Shown here in pieces: positions 1 through 10,345 of a DNA stretch of 64,000 nt. The notes below the pieces were generated by a model, which ran no database searches, had not been told where the DNA came from, and saw only the letters and a program-made list of their open reading frames with translations. Where the stretch lies: the NCBI GenBank assembly GCA_020850755.1, contig JADZEB010000001.1, positions 124,001 through 188,000 on the forward strand, in the 5' to 3' direction. The position numbers and the translations under genes were made by a program. This DNA comes from Alphaproteobacteria bacterium. Lineage in GTDB: Bacteria; Pseudomonadota; Alphaproteobacteria; Acetobacterales; Acetobacteraceae. Every line of letters starts with the position of its first letter. The first letter of the stretch is position 1.

Positions 1-478
1 ATGATGGGCAGCCGCAATAGTGCCTGAACGGTAACATGCGCCGCGTGCGCTATTGGCTGGTACGATATTAGTTAACGCGATCCGAATTCTGCCAATAATA
101 TGATGTATAATTTAACGATTCAGAACAATAAAAGACTTTTCATAAAATAATCATCTAGACCAATGTGTGCGCCGCCGCGGTGATGGCTGATAGCGCGGCC
201 CGCGACTTGCTACTCGCACCGCGCGTCGCATGCTCTCATGCCGTTGATGCCGTTCTTGGTCTTGCTATGCGATTGTCACCGACTTCCCAGGGATATCGCA
301 GCGATATGGACTTTCAGTACGCAATAATGTATCTCCCGGTGCCGGTCCGGGCCAAGTCCGGGGCTTGGGCGGCGCCGCTCTGCCGTCGTCATACGCATGA
401 TCGGGGTTCCCCGCGCCAGCACGTTCTCGCCTCCGCCTGATCGCCCTTGCACCCAGCACACACGAGAGAAACACAGCC
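1..478. other. Gene-free AT-rich leader upstream of the RTX gene
   Basis: No convincing gene is seen here. The first 160 bases are clearly more AT-rich than the rest of the window, with runs such as ATAATATGATGTATAATT. The remainder returns to high GC. The only open frame (165-440, + strand) has no ribosome binding site, no recognisable domain and arginine/alanine-rich shadow composition. The region most likely holds the promoter and a long 5' leader of the RTX gene that starts at 479. Confidence 0.6.
106..111 (+). promoter_or_regulatory. Candidate -10 box (TATAAT) for the RTX gene
   Basis: A perfect TATAAT lies in the AT-rich leader, preceded directly by TG. No good -35 hexamer is seen 16-18 bases upstream (the bases there read CGAATT/GAATTC). 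The distance to the RTX start is about 370 bases, which implies a long 5' UTR if it is used. This is based on motif match only. Confidence 0.3.
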
Positions 479-3400
479 ATGGCCAATTTCACTGGTACCA
501 ACGGCGCCAACACCATCAATGGCACCAACGACGACGATTTCATCGATGGGCGTGGTGGCAATGACATCCTGAACGGCCTTGGTGGCAACGACACGATTCT
601 TGGCGGGTCGGGTACCGATCAGCTCAATGGCGGCGACGGCAACGACTACCTGGATGGCGGGAGCGGCGACGACACCATGGCTGGGGGTGCCGGCGACGAT
701 ACCTTCGTCGTTGGTGCGGCCGGCGATGTCGTGACCGAGAACGCAGGCGAGGGGACCGATCTGGTCCTGTCGTCGATCAGCTACACGCTCGGGGCCAATG
801 TCGAGAACTTGGCGCTCACGGGCTCGTCCAATATCAACGGCACCGGCAACGCTCTCGACAACATCATTGTCGGCAACAGCGGCACGAACACACTGTCCGG
901 CCTGGGCGGCAACGACACGCTGCGCGGCGGTGGCGGCAACGACACGCTGCGCGGCGGCGATGGCGACGACGTTCTGATCGGCGAGGGCGGGTCGGACCTT
1001 CTCGAAGGCGGCGACGGCAACGACATTCTCGATGGCTCGGGCCCGGGCGCGATCGATACGCTGCGCGGCGGTGCTGGCGATGACACATTCATTGTTCAGG
1101 AACAGGAGGCGATCGAAGAGAACGCGAACGAGGGCACGGACGTCGTTCTGTCCTCCGTCACCCTGACGCTGCTCCCGTACGCGAATGTCGAGAACCTCAC
1201 TCTCACCGGCACGGCGAACATCAACGGCACCGGCAACGGGCTCGACAACGTCATCACCGGCAATTCCGGCAACAACGTGCTCAGCGGCGGTGATGGCGAC
1301 GACACGCTGGACGGCGGCGAGGGGTCGGACCAGCTCGACGGCGGCACCGGTGCCGACGCGATGGCCGGCGGTGCAGGCGATGACACCTACACTGTCGACG
1401 ATGCCGGCGACGCGGTGAGCGAAAACGCCGGCGAGGGCATTGATGCGGTCAACTCGTCGGTCAGCTTCACACTCGGCGACAACATCGAGAACCTGAACCT
1501 GACCGGGGCCGACAATACCACCGGCACCGGCAACGCACTCGACAACGTGATCGTTGGCAATACCGGCGACAACGTCCTGTCTGGTGGCGACGGCGCTGAC
1601 ACGCTGAACGGTGGCGATGGCAACGACGCACTCGATGGCGACGCGGGCGCCGACGCGATGTCGGGCGGCGCGGGCGACGATACCTACACCGTCGACGATG
1701 CGGGCGATACCGTGGCCGAGAACCCGGGCGAGGGCACCGACACCGTCAACGCCTCGATCGCCTACACGCTCGGCGCCAATGTCGAGAACCTGAACCTGAC
1801 CGGCACCGGCGACATCGACGGAACCGGAAACGAACTGGACAACGTCATCGCCGGCAACGTCGGTAGCAATCAGCTCCTCGGCGGCGACGGCAATGACACG
1901 CTCGATGGCGGCGACGGCGACGATACGCTGCTTGGCGGTGCCGGTACGGACGACCTGGCGGGGGGCGGTGGGAATGATATTCTCGACGGTCAGGGCGGCG
2001 ATGACGCAATGTCGGGCGGCCTCGGTGATGACACCTACGTCGTCTCCGAGGTCGGCGACACCGTGTCCGAGCAGTTCGACGAGGGCACGGATCTCGTGCT
2101 GGCCAGCATCGACCACGTCCTCTCAGCCAATGTCGAGAATCTGATCCTTACCGGGACCGACAACCTTTCTGGCACCGGCAATGGCAGCGACAACGTCATC
2201 AACGGCAATTCCGGCAACAACATGCTGTCGGGCCTCGACGGCAACGACACGCTCGATGGTGGCGACGGCGACGATACGCTCGATGGCGGCGCGGGCGACG
2301 ATATCCTCGTCGGCGGGGCGGGCAATGACAGCCTTGACGGCGGGTCTGGCGCTGACACGGTCGATGGTGGTACTGGCGACGACACGCTGGCTGGCGGGCT
2401 TGGTGACGACACGCTTGTCGGCGGCGACGGGTCGGACCAGCTCGATGGCGGCGCGGGCGCCGATGCCATGGCCGGCGGCGCGGGCGACGATACCTATGTG
2501 GTGGACAATACCGGAGACGTTCTAAGCGAGAATGCCGGGGAGGGCACCGACACGGTCAACGCCTCGGTCAGCTACGCGTTGGCCCCGAACATTGAGAACC
2601 TGAACGTGACCGGCAGCGGCGACCTTGGCGGCACCGGCAACGAGCTCGACAACGTCATCACCGGCAACTCCGGCAACAACACCCTGTCCGGCCTCGGCGG
2701 CAACGACACGCTGAACGGCGGCGACGGCGACGACACGCTGCTCGGCGGCGAGGGCACCGACACGCTGAATGGCGGCGCGGGCAACGACACTCTCGATGGC
2801 GGCAGCGGCGACGACACCATGGCCGGCGGCGCGGGCGACGACACCTACACGGTGGACAGCGCCGGGGATGTCATCATCGAGAACCCGGGCGAGGGCACCG
2901 ATACGGTCAACGCCGCGAGCGACTACACGCTGAGCGACAATCTCGAGAACCTGAACCTCCAGGGCACGGGCGACTTCAGCGGCACCGGCAATGGCAGCGA
3001 CAATGCCATCACCGGCAACTCCGGCAACAACACGCTCTCGGGCCTGGACGGCAACGACACGCTCGATGGCGGCGACGGCGACGATACGCTGAACGGCGGC
3101 ACCGGCACCGATACGCTGAACGGCGGCGCGGGCGCCGACCAGCTCGACGGCGGCACCGGCGACGACACCATGGCCGGCGGGGCGGGCGATGACACCTATA
3201 CGGGGGACAGCGCCGGCGACGTCATCATCGAGAACCCGGGCGAGGGCACCGACACCGTCAATGCCTCGGCCAGCTACGCGCTCGGCGACAATATCGAGAA
3301 CCTGACGCTGACCGGCACCGGCGACATCGACGGCACCGGCAACGCCTTGGACAACGTCATCACCGGCAATTCCGGCAACAACACGCTCGATGGCGGCGAC

Positions 3401-5878
3401 GGCAATGACAGCCTTGCCGGTGGCGACGGCGACGACACGCTGCTCGGCGGGTCGGGCAATGACAATCTCGACGGCGGCGCCGGCGCGGACGCCATGTCGG
3501 GCGGTGCGGGCGACGACACCTACTGGGTGGACGATGCCGGCGACACGGTGAGCGAGAATCCCGGCGAGGGCACCGACACGGTGAACAGCTCGATCGACTA
3601 CACGCTCGGGCCGAATGTCGAGAACCTCAACCTCCTGGGTAGCAGCGATCTCGATGGCACCGGCAACGAGCTCGACAACATCATCACCGGCAATTCCGGC
3701 AACAACACCCTGTCCGGCCTCGGTGGCAACGACACGCTGAACGGCGGCGACGGCGACGATACGCTGCTTGGCGGCGAGGGCACCGACACGCTGAATGGCG
3801 GCGCGGGCGCCGACCAGCTCGACGGCGGCACCGGCGCCGACACCATGGCCGGCGGCGACGGCAACGACACCTACTATGTCGATGATGCCGGCGACCTGGT
3901 CGTCGAGCTGCCCGATAGCGGCACCGACATCGTCTTCTCGACCATCAGCTACACGCTGACCGACAATGTCGAGAACCTGACGCTGACCGGCACCGACAAT
4001 ACCAGCGGCACCGGCAACGATCTCGGCAACATCGTCGTCGGCAATTCCGGCGCCAACACGCTGTCGGGCCTGGATGGCAACGACACCGTCGAGGGCCTGG
4101 ACGGCAACGACGTCCTGGCCGGCAATGCGGGCAACGACCTCGTCTATGGTGGCGAGGGCGACGACCGCATCGGCGGGCAGGAGGGCGACGACCTGCTCGA
4201 TGGCGGCAACGGCAACGACACGGTGGACTACACCTCGGCATCGGCCGGCGTGACCGTGAGCCTGGCCGTTGCCGGCGCCCAGGACACCGGCGGGGCCGGC
4301 ACCGACACGCTGGTGAGCATCGAGAATATCCGCGGCAGCGGCTTCGACGACGTGCTCGTCGGCGATGCCGGCGTGAACGTGCTGACCAGCTTCGGCGGCA
4401 ACGACTACCTTGACGGCGGGCTTGGCGCCGACCAGATGTTCGGCGGCGCGGGCGACGACACCTATGTCGTGGACGATGCCGGCGACGTAACCGGCGATGC
4501 CAGCGGCGTCGACACGATCCTGAGCTCGATCAGCCTGTCGCTCGTTTCGCGCGCCGCGATCGAGAACCTCACCCTCACCGGGTCGGATCCGCTCAACGGC
4601 ATCGGCAACGCGCTCGACAACGTCATCACCGGCAACGCGGCAGACAACATCATCGACGGCCTTGCCGGCGCCGACACGATGGCCGGCGGCGACGGCAACG
4701 ACACCTATTTCGTCGAGAGCGCCGGCGATGTCGTCACCGAGGGCGTGGATGCCGGCACCGACATCGTCTTCAGCGCGATCAGCTACACGCTGACCGACAA
4801 TGTCGAGAACCTGATCCTGACCGCGACGGGCGCCGGCATCATCGGCAACGGGAACGCGCTCGACAACATCATCGCCGGCAATACCGGCAACAACCGCCTG
4901 AACGGCCTGGACGGCAACGACACCATCAATGGCGGCGCGGGCAGCGACACGCTGGCCGGCAACAATGGCGACGACCAGCTCTTCGGCGGCGACGGCAACG
5001 ACCGCATGGGCGGGCAGGACGGCAACGACTTCCTCGACGGCGGGGCGGATACCGACATCGTCGACTACACCTCGGCCTCGGCCGCGGTGACGGTGAGCCT
5101 GGCGATCGCGGGCCCGCAGGATACGGGCGGTGCCGGCACCGACACGATCACCAACTTCGAGTGGGTCTATGGCAGCATCTACAACGACCTGCTCACCGGC
5201 GATGCCAACAACAACACGCTGACCGGCTTCGCCGGCGACGACATCCTCGATGGCGGCGCAGGCACCGACCAGATGTTCGGCGGCGCCGGAAACGACACCT
5301 ACTATGTCGATGTGTTCAGCGACATCACCTCGGATACGGGCGGTATCGACCTGATCATCAGTTCGTTGTCGCTCGGACTTGGCACGCGCGCCACGATCGA
5401 GAACCTCACTCTCACCGGTTCGGCGATCAACGGCTTCGGCAACGCGCTCAACAACACGATCATCGGCACGAGCGGGGCCAACAGCCTGGATGGCGCGGCC
5501 GGGAACGACGTGCTGGTCGGCGGCGGCGGCGGCGACAATCTGTGCGGCGGGCTCGGCGCGGACATCTTCCGCTACGATGCCCTGTCCGACAGCGCCGCGG
5601 GCTTCGCCGGCCGCGACGTGATCTACGACTTCTCGGAAGCGCAGGGCGACAAGATCGATCTCACCGCGCTCGATGCCGACGAGGGCACGGATGGTGACCA
5701 GGCCTTCACCTTCGTGGGCACGGCGGCGTTCAGCAATGTCGCGGGCGAGCTGCGCTACGAGGTCAGCGGCACCGCGGGCGTGATCGTGTCCGCCGACACC
5801 AACGGGGACGGGGCGGCCGATTTCTCGATCCGCCTGTCCGGCCTGACCACGATCACGGCATCGGCCTTCAACCTCTAG
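479..5878 (+). CDS. Giant RTX (glycine-rich nonapeptide repeat) calcium-binding protein, putative type I secreted
   Basis: The protein has 1799 residues and consists almost entirely of GGxGxDxLx nonapeptide blocks that bind Ca2+ as parallel beta-rolls. I count 13 modules of about 100-130 residues. Each has an (A/T)M(A/S)[18 protein letters not shown] segment, a beta-rich stretch ending ENLxLTG, then [19 protein letters not shown] and nonapeptides. Repeats begin at about residue 8, so there is no enzymatic N-terminal domain and no Sec signal peptide. The last 110 residues ([32 protein letters not shown]) resemble the serralysin-type C-terminus recognised by type I secretion. One cysteine is present near the end (NLCGGLGAD). 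No HlyB/HlyD/TolC genes are nearby, so secretion would act in trans. Likely an extracellular or cell-surface structural protein or adhesin; function unknown. The TAG stop lies inside repeat element A. Confidence 0.9.
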   Translation: MANFTGTNGANTINGTNDDDFIDGRGGNDILNGLGGNDTILGGSGTDQLNGGDGNDYLDGGSGDDTMAGGAGDDTFVVGAAGDVVTENAGEGTDLVLSSISYTLGANVENLALTGSSNINGTGNALDNIIVGNSGTNTLSGLGGNDTLRGGGGNDTLRGGDGDDVLIGEGGSDLLEGGDGNDILDGSGPGAIDTLRGGAGDDTFIVQEQEAIEENANEGTDVVLSSVTLTLLPYANVENLTLTGTANINGTGNGLDNVITGNSGNNVLSGGDGDDTLDGGEGSDQLDGGTGADAMAGGAGDDTYTVDDAGDAVSENAGEGIDAVNSSVSFTLGDNIENLNLTGADNTTGTGNALDNVIVGNTGDNVLSGGDGADTLNGGDGNDALDGDAGADAMSGGAGDDTYTVDDAGDTVAENPGEGTDTVNASIAYTLGANVENLNLTGTGDIDGTGNELDNVIAGNVGSNQLLGGDGNDTLDGGDGDDTLLGGAGTDDLAGGGGNDILDGQGGDDAMSGGLGDDTYVVSEVGDTVSEQFDEGTDLVLASIDHVLSANVENLILTGTDNLSGTGNGSDNVINGNSGNNMLSGLDGNDTLDGGDGDDTLDGGAGDDILVGGAGNDSLDGGSGADTVDGGTGDDTLAGGLGDDTLVGGDGSDQLDGGAGADAMAGGAGDDTYVVDNTGDVLSENAGEGTDTVNASVSYALAPNIENLNVTGSGDLGGTGNELDNVITGNSGNNTLSGLGGNDTLNGGDGDDTLLGGEGTDTLNGGAGNDTLDGGSGDDTMAGGAGDDTYTVDSAGDVIIENPGEGTDTVNAASDYTLSDNLENLNLQGTGDFSGTGNGSDNAITGNSGNNTLSGLDGNDTLDGGDGDDTLNGGTGTDTLNGGAGADQLDGGTGDDTMAGGAGDDTYTGDSAGDVIIENPGEGTDTVNASASYALGDNIENLTLTGTGDIDGTGNALDNVITGNSGNNTLDGGDGNDSLAGGDGDDTLLGGSGNDNLDGGAGADAMSGGAGDDTYWVDDAGDTVSENPGEGTDTVNSSIDYTLGPNVENLNLLGSSDLDGTGNELDNIITGNSGNNTLSGLGGNDTLNGGDGDDTLLGGEGTDTLNGGAGADQLDGGTGADTMAGGDGNDTYYVDDAGDLVVELPDSGTDIVFSTISYTLTDNVENLTLTGTDNTSGTGNDLGNIVVGNSGANTLSGLDGNDTVEGLDGNDVLAGNAGNDLVYGGEGDDRIGGQEGDDLLDGGNGNDTVDYTSASAGVTVSLAVAGAQDTGGAGTDTLVSIENIRGSGFDDVLVGDAGVNVLTSFGGNDYLDGGLGADQMFGGAGDDTYVVDDAGDVTGDASGVDTILSSISLSLVSRAAIENLTLTGSDPLNGIGNALDNVITGNAADNIIDGLAGADTMAGGDGNDTYFVESAGDVVTEGVDAGTDIVFSAISYTLTDNVENLILTATGAGIIGNGNALDNIIAGNTGNNRLNGLDGNDTINGGAGSDTLAGNNGDDQLFGGDGNDRMGGQDGNDFLDGGADTDIVDYTSASAAVTVSLAIAGPQDTGGAGTDTITNFEWVYGSIYNDLLTGDANNNTLTGFAGDDILDGGAGTDQMFGGAGNDTYYVDVFSDITSDTGGIDLIISSLSLGLGTRATIENLTLTGSAINGFGNALNNTIIGTSGANSLDGAAGNDVLVGGGGGDNLCGGLGADIFRYDALSDSAAGFAGRDVIYDFSEAQGDKIDLTALDADEGTDGDQAFTFVGTAAFSNVAGELRYEVSGTAGVIVSADTNGDGAADFSIRLSGLTTITASAFNL

Positions 5879-6004
5879 GGCACGTTCCGTTCGGCTTCGA
5901 TCAGCCGAACGGAAGTCGTGCCCGAGAAACTTGAGGTTTGCGAGCAGCTTGGTCCGATCCGGTGGAACCGCCCTGCGGTTCCACCGGATCGGACGCTGCT
6001 CTAG
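5875..6004 (+). repeat. Interspersed CTAG-bounded double-hairpin element, copy A
   Basis: 130 bp bounded by CTAG at 5875-5878 and 6001-6004. Hairpin 1 (5878-5923) pairs GGGCACG + TTCCGTTCGGCT with AGCCGAACGGAA + CGTGCCC, with a two-base bulge. After a 28-base linker, hairpin 2 (5952-5994) has a perfect 20-bp stem and a 3-base loop. The left CTAG contains the TAG stop of the RTX gene. Seven related copies lie elsewhere in the window (8534, 20424, 22320, 23948, 26263, 52523, 63068). It resembles a MITE and may terminate transcription. Confidence 0.9.
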
Positions 6005-6037
6005 GCCGCACGGGGCGCAAGCCGAGGAAGGACAAGA

Positions 6038-6067
6038 AGGGCGGGTGGCAGCGATGCCACCCGCCCT
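6038..6067. terminator. Bidirectional hairpin terminator
   Basis: A perfect 13-bp GC-rich stem (AGGGCGGGTGGCA with its complement) closes a GCGA (GNRA) tetraloop. On the minus strand it is followed by the pyrimidine-rich TTCTTGTCCTTCC, and it lies 33 bases beyond the stop of the minus-strand DUF4139 gene. It would also face transcription coming from the RTX side through element A. Confidence 0.6.
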
Positions 6068-6099
6068 CTCCGCTTGGCGGTCCGGACCGGGGCGTGCCG

Positions 6100-8166
6100 C
6101 TACAGGGTAAGGTTGCGCAGGAACTCGGCCAGCGCGTCGCGGGCGGCGGTGGCCTTCTGCTCGGCATCGGCCTGTGCGGTGCGCAGCCGGTCGAGCTCGT
6201 TCTCCTGCGCCTGCAACTGCGACAGGTAGCGCCGGTGCAGCTCGCTGTTGGCGGGCACACGGCCGATATTGTCGCGGATGCGCGACTGGTCGGCGACGAT
6301 CGCCCCGATCCGCGCGCCGGCGCGCTTCGCGGCTTCCTCGTGCGTCGCCTGCGTGGCGCGGATGTCGGCGGCGCGCTGCAACGCCTGGCGCAGGCGCGGG
6401 TCGATGTCGCCCTGCGCGACGATTGCCTGCAGGCGTTGCAACCCGGCCGAGAGGATCTCGATCCGCTCCGTCACCGGCCGCTCCAGCACCACCGTGAACT
6501 GGTTCGCCTGGCCCGGCTGCATGGCGCGGCGCATGCGATAGTGCGTCGGCGTAAGCGACACGTCGCGTTCGGCCGGCTCGGTCACGGACCAGCCCTGCCG
6601 GCGCGCCTGCTCGACGATCAGGGTCGGCGCCCCGCGCGCGGGCGTGACGATGCGATAGGTCGTGACCGCGCGCTGGCGGGTGGCGATCTCCATCACGCCG
6701 CGCACGATGCGGATCGTGCCGCGCACGGTATCGGTGCTGCGATCGGCGTCGATCCGGGTCTGCTGGTCGAGCGCGAAGCTGACCAGCCGCTTCTCGCCCG
6801 AGGGCGTCACCGGCAGGCGCGCATCGCCGACATAGGTCGCGGCGCCATCGGTGCCGAGATCGTAGAGCGTGACGATGCCGGGCGGCAGCGCCGTGCCACC
6901 CTCGTTGGCGAGCTCGACCGCGACCAGCGGGTGGCGCGCGTTCACCTCGGGCTGGTAGAGCGCGACGCGCTCGGCCGGGATGGTGGTCTCGACGATCGGC
7001 AGCATCAGCGACTGGCCGGCCGCGGCCGTGACCGGCTGGGCAAGGCGGAACATCACCTGGGCCTGGGTCTCGGCGCTGGCGGCCGGCGGTGGTGGCGGCG
7101 GCGGGGCGCCGGGCGCGGCCATCTCGCTTGCCGAGTCGGCGGTCAGGGCGCGGCTGCGCGCGGCGGCCACGCCGCCCAGCATCGCCATCGCGGGTGCCGC
7201 CGGCGCCGGCGCGGCGGCCACAACCGGAGCCTGCGGCACCACGCCCTGGTCGAGCCGCGGCAGGATGCGGCCCGGCACCTCGATCGGCGCCTCGGGGCGT
7301 TGCAGCATGTAGGCCTCATAGAGGCGCTGGCGGTAGGTGACCGGGTTGCCGGAGACCAGCGTCATCTCCACGCCGCGCCAGTCCTGGCCGCTGAGATTCT
7401 CCACCACCGCGAAGCCCTGCAGGCGGGCATTGCGCTGCGCCGGATCGGCCGGCAGCGTCAGGCGGTAGGCCGCCTTCCACACCGGCACGCTGACGACATA
7501 GCCCACGCGCACGGTGCGGCTGCCCTGGCCGGGGAGCGCGATCTCCAGCCGGCGGCGGTCCTGCACGCGGCTTTCGGCGATTGCGGCAAGGGCGTGGTTC
7601 ACCTGGCGGGCAAGCTCGGCCGAGGCGAACTCCAGCGAGCCGGCCTCCTCCAGCACCGCCGTTTCCAGCCCGCGCGGCGTGGCGAGTGCCAGGCGGTGGC
7701 GCGTCAAGCGGCCCTGGCCGTTGGGCAGCTGCACCTCGTAGGCGGTGACGCTGAGTATCCGACCGGACATGCCGGCGGTGGCCAGCCGCACCTCGGCGCC
7801 GACAAGGGCCGTGAGCAGCGCCTGCGGCGAGGCCAGCGCCTCCTGGCCGAAGGGCAGGGCGCGGAAGGTTTCCGACAAAGGCTCGCGTCCGGGCAGGCGC
7901 ACCGTCGCCGCCCCGCCCGAGGGATCGGTGACGACCAGGCTCTTCAGCACGTCGTCCACCTGGTCGAGCGGCACGGTGAGCGCGAGGGTCTCGGGGCCGG
8001 CGACGGCGGCGTCGAACTCGAAATAGCCGACCCCGCCCGAGGAGAGGATGACACGGCGGAGCTGCAACTCGGCGGCGGCGGCGGGCCCCGCGCACAAGGA
8101 GATCGGGGCGAGCAGCGCGAGCGCGAGCGCGGCGATGGCGGCGATGCGCGAAGGCCAACGGATCAT
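6100..8166 (-). CDS. DUF4139 domain-containing secreted protein
   Basis: 688 residues. The N-terminus is a clear signal peptide (MIRWPSRIAAIAALALALL..., cleavage after AGPAAAA), so the protein is exported. The middle of the protein (SGRILSVTAYEVQL, GYVVSVPVWKAAYRLTL, LSGQDWRGVEMTLVSGNPVTY) and the C-terminal half match the DUF4139 / mucoidy-inhibitor-A-like architecture. Residues about 300-370 form a low-complexity Ala/Pro linker, and the last 100 residues are charged and probably coiled-coil. The start is supported by GAGGTG five to six bases upstream of ATG. It is transcribed alone; a hairpin terminator follows at 6038-6067. The biochemical function of the family is not established. Confidence 0.75.
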   Translation of the reverse strand: MIRWPSRIAAIAALALALLAPISLCAGPAAAAELQLRRVILSSGGVGYFEFDAAVAGPETLALTVPLDQVDDVLKSLVVTDPSGGAATVRLPGREPLSETFRALPFGQEALASPQALLTALVGAEVRLATAGMSGRILSVTAYEVQLPNGQGRLTRHRLALATPRGLETAVLEEAGSLEFASAELARQVNHALAAIAESRVQDRRRLEIALPGQGSRTVRVGYVVSVPVWKAAYRLTLPADPAQRNARLQGFAVVENLSGQDWRGVEMTLVSGNPVTYRQRLYEAYMLQRPEAPIEVPGRILPRLDQGVVPQAPVVAAAPAPAAPAMAMLGGVAAARSRALTADSASEMAAPGAPPPPPPPAASAETQAQVMFRLAQPVTAAAGQSLMLPIVETTIPAERVALYQPEVNARHPLVAVELANEGGTALPPGIVTLYDLGTDGAATYVGDARLPVTPSGEKRLVSFALDQQTRIDADRSTDTVRGTIRIVRGVMEIATRQRAVTTYRIVTPARGAPTLIVEQARRQGWSVTEPAERDVSLTPTHYRMRRAMQPGQANQFTVVLERPVTERIEILSAGLQRLQAIVAQGDIDPRLRQALQRAADIRATQATHEEAAKRAGARIGAIVADQSRIRDNIGRVPANSELHRRYLSQLQAQENELDRLRTAQADAEQKATAARDALAEFLRNLTL

Positions 8167-8533
8167 GACGCACCTCGGGTGGGTGTCGGGGGGGGCGGGG
8201 AGCGGCGCGGCGATGATAGCGCCATGGGCCGGGCGCCGTCAGCGCCAGAACAACATTGTCACACGATCCGAGGCAGGGACCGGGCGCGGCCTGGCTGAGC
8301 CCGGCACGGAGCGTCCCGTAGGCCGCGCCATCCACCGGGCGTTGCCGGACAGGCATTTGCCCCGGCCCGGCGCACCGTCCGCCACGTTTCGGTGCCGGCC
8401 CCGGGGCGCGGCGGCGCCCGCGCGGCCTTCGGCTGGTCCGCCCCGACGCGACCGCCAGTCCGGCTGCTGGCCCCGGCCCCTGTTGCTCGCCCCTGGCCCT
8501 GGGCTCCGGCCCTCGGCTCCGGCCGTGACACCC
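8167..8533. other. Gene-free GC-rich region upstream of the DUF4139 gene
   Basis: No gene with a ribosome binding site or a recognisable domain is seen on either strand. The sequence is very GC-rich, with several open frames of proline/arginine-rich shadow composition. It presumably contains the promoter of the minus-strand DUF4139 gene starting at 8166. It ends at the partial repeat element B. Confidence 0.5.
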
Positions 8534-8611
8534 GGACGCTGCTCGCAAACCTCAAGTTTCTCGGGCACGAGTTCCGTTCGGCTGATCGAAGCCGAACGGA
8601 ACGTGCCCTAG
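8534..8611 (-). repeat. Interspersed CTAG-bounded element, copy B (half copy)
   Basis: Only the linker and hairpin 1 of the element are conserved, in inverted orientation relative to copy A. GGACGCTGCTCGCAAACC is followed by the GGGCACG...CGTGCCC hairpin and a terminal CTAG at 8608-8611. The hairpin 2 half is unrecognisable, and no CTAG is found at the other end. The CTAG supplies the stop codon of the minus-strand TMEM43 gene. Confidence 0.8.
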
Positions 8612-9975
8612 CGCCGAAGCTGGGCGTTGACCACGTCACTGGCGATGGTGCGGGCCTGGGTCTTGGCGCGGCTGCGCAGCATGCGCATCCCGCCCACCGC
8701 CAGCACCGCGCCCACCGCCAGCACGACCGCGGCGACGACCGGGCGCACAGCCAGCCAGGCGATCGCGATCACCAGCGGGGCCAGCACCGCCGTCAGGACG
8801 AAGGCGATGATCGAGGTGCCGAGCTGCGCCAGCTGCGAGAGGATCGGCAGCACCGCGCCCAGCATCGCGATCGGGGCCATGATCATCTTGAAACCGACGA
8901 ACATCAGCAGCACGCCCACCCCGCGCAGGATCCAGGTCAGGATGCGGTTCTCTTCCTCGGCCTTCTGGAACATGGCGTCCGCCGTCATGGGCCCGGCGCG
9001 CAACATCAGCAACCTGTCGCCGGCGCGCGACTGGTAGGGCGCCACCGTGCCGCCCTGCTGCTGGCCGATCACGCTGACCGTCTGCCTGGGCACGAGGTCG
9101 TAGGCGATGCGTAGATCGCCCACCATCGGCCGGTCGGGGTTGCGGCTGAGATAGGCCATGCCCTCGCGCTGCTGTGCCGTGCGCTGCGCGCGCGCGCCGA
9201 TGCCGGCCACCTGGTCGGCCGACAGGGCCATGCGCGCGGCCCCCGGCATGTCGCGCACCAGCGCGTCCGGCAGGGCGAAGGCGCCCACCTGCACCCCGGG
9301 CGCGGCGAAGTGGCGGTCGCCATAGCGCATCGAGGGCGGGTTGGCGTGGCCCTGCGGTTCGCGGAAGCGGTTGGAATCGATTACGCGGTCGGACCAGGCC
9401 AGCTCGTAGCGATAGGTGGTGACGGTCTCGGTGCCGCCGCCCACGCGCTCGCGCGTGCGGCTTTCGGACACCTCGCGCCACTGATACATCTCGACATTGC
9501 GGCGCAGCACCACGCCATCGGCCGAGATGCCAAGCTCCTCGTCCGCGACCGGGCCGGTGGTGGTGACGCCCCCGGTGAAGTGCACCAGCTTGCCGTCATT
9601 GGCGCGATCGGCGCGCGCCGGATCGACGCTGACCACGGCCGAGGCGCCCTCGGCCAGCGAGCGGGCGGTCTGCACGGCGCGTCCCTCGTTCCACCAGAGC
9701 AGGGCGGCCGAGCCCGCCACCAGGGCGAAGCCCACGGCAACGCCGGTGATGGCGCGCTTCATGCGCTCGAGCCAGGAGGTGCGGGTGGTCTCGGTGATGA
9801 CGGTGGTCGATCCGAGTGTGCCGCCCAGGTCGGTCCCGCTGGTTTTGTAGCCCAGGTCCGGATCGGCGCCCTTCTGCGGACCGCCATAGTCGCCGCCCGG
9901 GTCGCCACCCTTATAGAACGGGCCGGACTCGGCACCCTTGGGGCCGGGGGGCGTGGACCAGGGCTTGTCGGTCAT
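8608..9975 (-). CDS. TMEM43 family membrane protein
   Basis: 455 residues. The start at 9975 is chosen because CGGAGG precedes it at good spacing; the longer upstream frame has no support. Residues 1-55 are Gly/Pro-rich and probably cytoplasmic (MTDKPWSTPPGPKGAESGPF). A first membrane segment (AITGVAVGFALVAGSAALLWW) is followed by the typical TMEM43 extracytoplasmic region (WNEGRAVQTARSLAEG, YQWREVSESRTRER, GDRHFAAPGVQVGAF). The C-terminus has three or four more hydrophobic segments. The family is known from the metazoan inner nuclear membrane (LUMA), and bacterial roles are unclear. The stop codon is inside repeat element B. Confidence 0.75.
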   Translation of the reverse strand: MTDKPWSTPPGPKGAESGPFYKGGDPGGDYGGPQKGADPDLGYKTSGTDLGGTLGSTTVITETTRTSWLERMKRAITGVAVGFALVAGSAALLWWNEGRAVQTARSLAEGASAVVSVDPARADRANDGKLVHFTGGVTTTGPVADEELGISADGVVLRRNVEMYQWREVSESRTRERVGGGTETVTTYRYELAWSDRVIDSNRFREPQGHANPPSMRYGDRHFAAPGVQVGAFALPDALVRDMPGAARMALSADQVAGIGARAQRTAQQREGMAYLSRNPDRPMVGDLRIAYDLVPRQTVSVIGQQQGGTVAPYQSRAGDRLLMLRAGPMTADAMFQKAEEENRILTWILRGVGVLLMFVGFKMIMAPIAMLGAVLPILSQLAQLGTSIIAFVLTAVLAPLVIAIAWLAVRPVVAAVVLAVGAVLAVGGMRMLRSRAKTQARTIASDVVNAQLRR

Positions 9976-10345
9976 GGTGGATCCTCCGAAGGCGGGGCAG
10001 GGCGCTCCAGCGCGCCTGCCGGCCCATGCACGGGCTGCGCCAGGGCGCGGCATGGCGCCGGGCGGCGACTGCCCGCACCGGTGCCGCCCGGGGCGCGATC
10101 CTGGCGCCCGTATGGTTGCGAAACCGATAGCTGCGCAGGTGATAGCAAAGGAGTGTCGCGTCGCGGAAGCGCGCTTCATCGGCATTCGGGAGGCAGCATG
10201 CGGGAGGCGGCGCTGTCCCGGCAATGCAAGAAGCGCCCGACCGCGTTCGGCGATCGGGCGCTTCATGTCAGGAGGCCGGCAAGTTTTCCTGCTCAGCCTT
10301 CCTCGGAATGGGCTTCCTCGGGCCTTGGAGCGATCGGCGTCGGTC
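9976..10345. other. Gene-free intergenic region with a terminator
   Basis: No gene is supported. The right part carries the terminator of the DegT aminotransferase gene (10231-10263). The left part precedes the TMEM43 start and should hold its promoter and the CGGAGG ribosome binding site. GC is high throughout. Confidence 0.5.
10231..10263 (-). terminator. Intrinsic terminator of the aminotransferase gene
   Basis: A perfect 10-bp stem AAGCGCCCGA / TCGGGCGCTT closes a 13-base loop. On the minus strand it is followed by CTTCTTGCATTG, a weak T-tract. It lies about 80 bases past the stop of the minus-strand DegT gene. Confidence 0.6.

Noticed and set aside
165..440. 91-codon plus-strand frame in the RTX leader
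   Set aside because: No ribosome binding site, no recognisable domain, and composition typical of non-coding GC-rich DNA.
389..2116. Long minus-strand open frame (575 codons) opposite the RTX repeats
   Set aside because: Its periodic Val/Ala/Asp-rich translation simply mirrors the RTX repeat period, and the plus frame has clear domain content. It is a codon-bias shadow.
5938..8298. Long plus-strand open frame opposite the DUF4139 gene
   Set aside because: The translation is Arg/Gly/His-rich with no domain, and the minus frame encodes a signal peptide and the DUF4139 fold. It also begins inside repeat element A.
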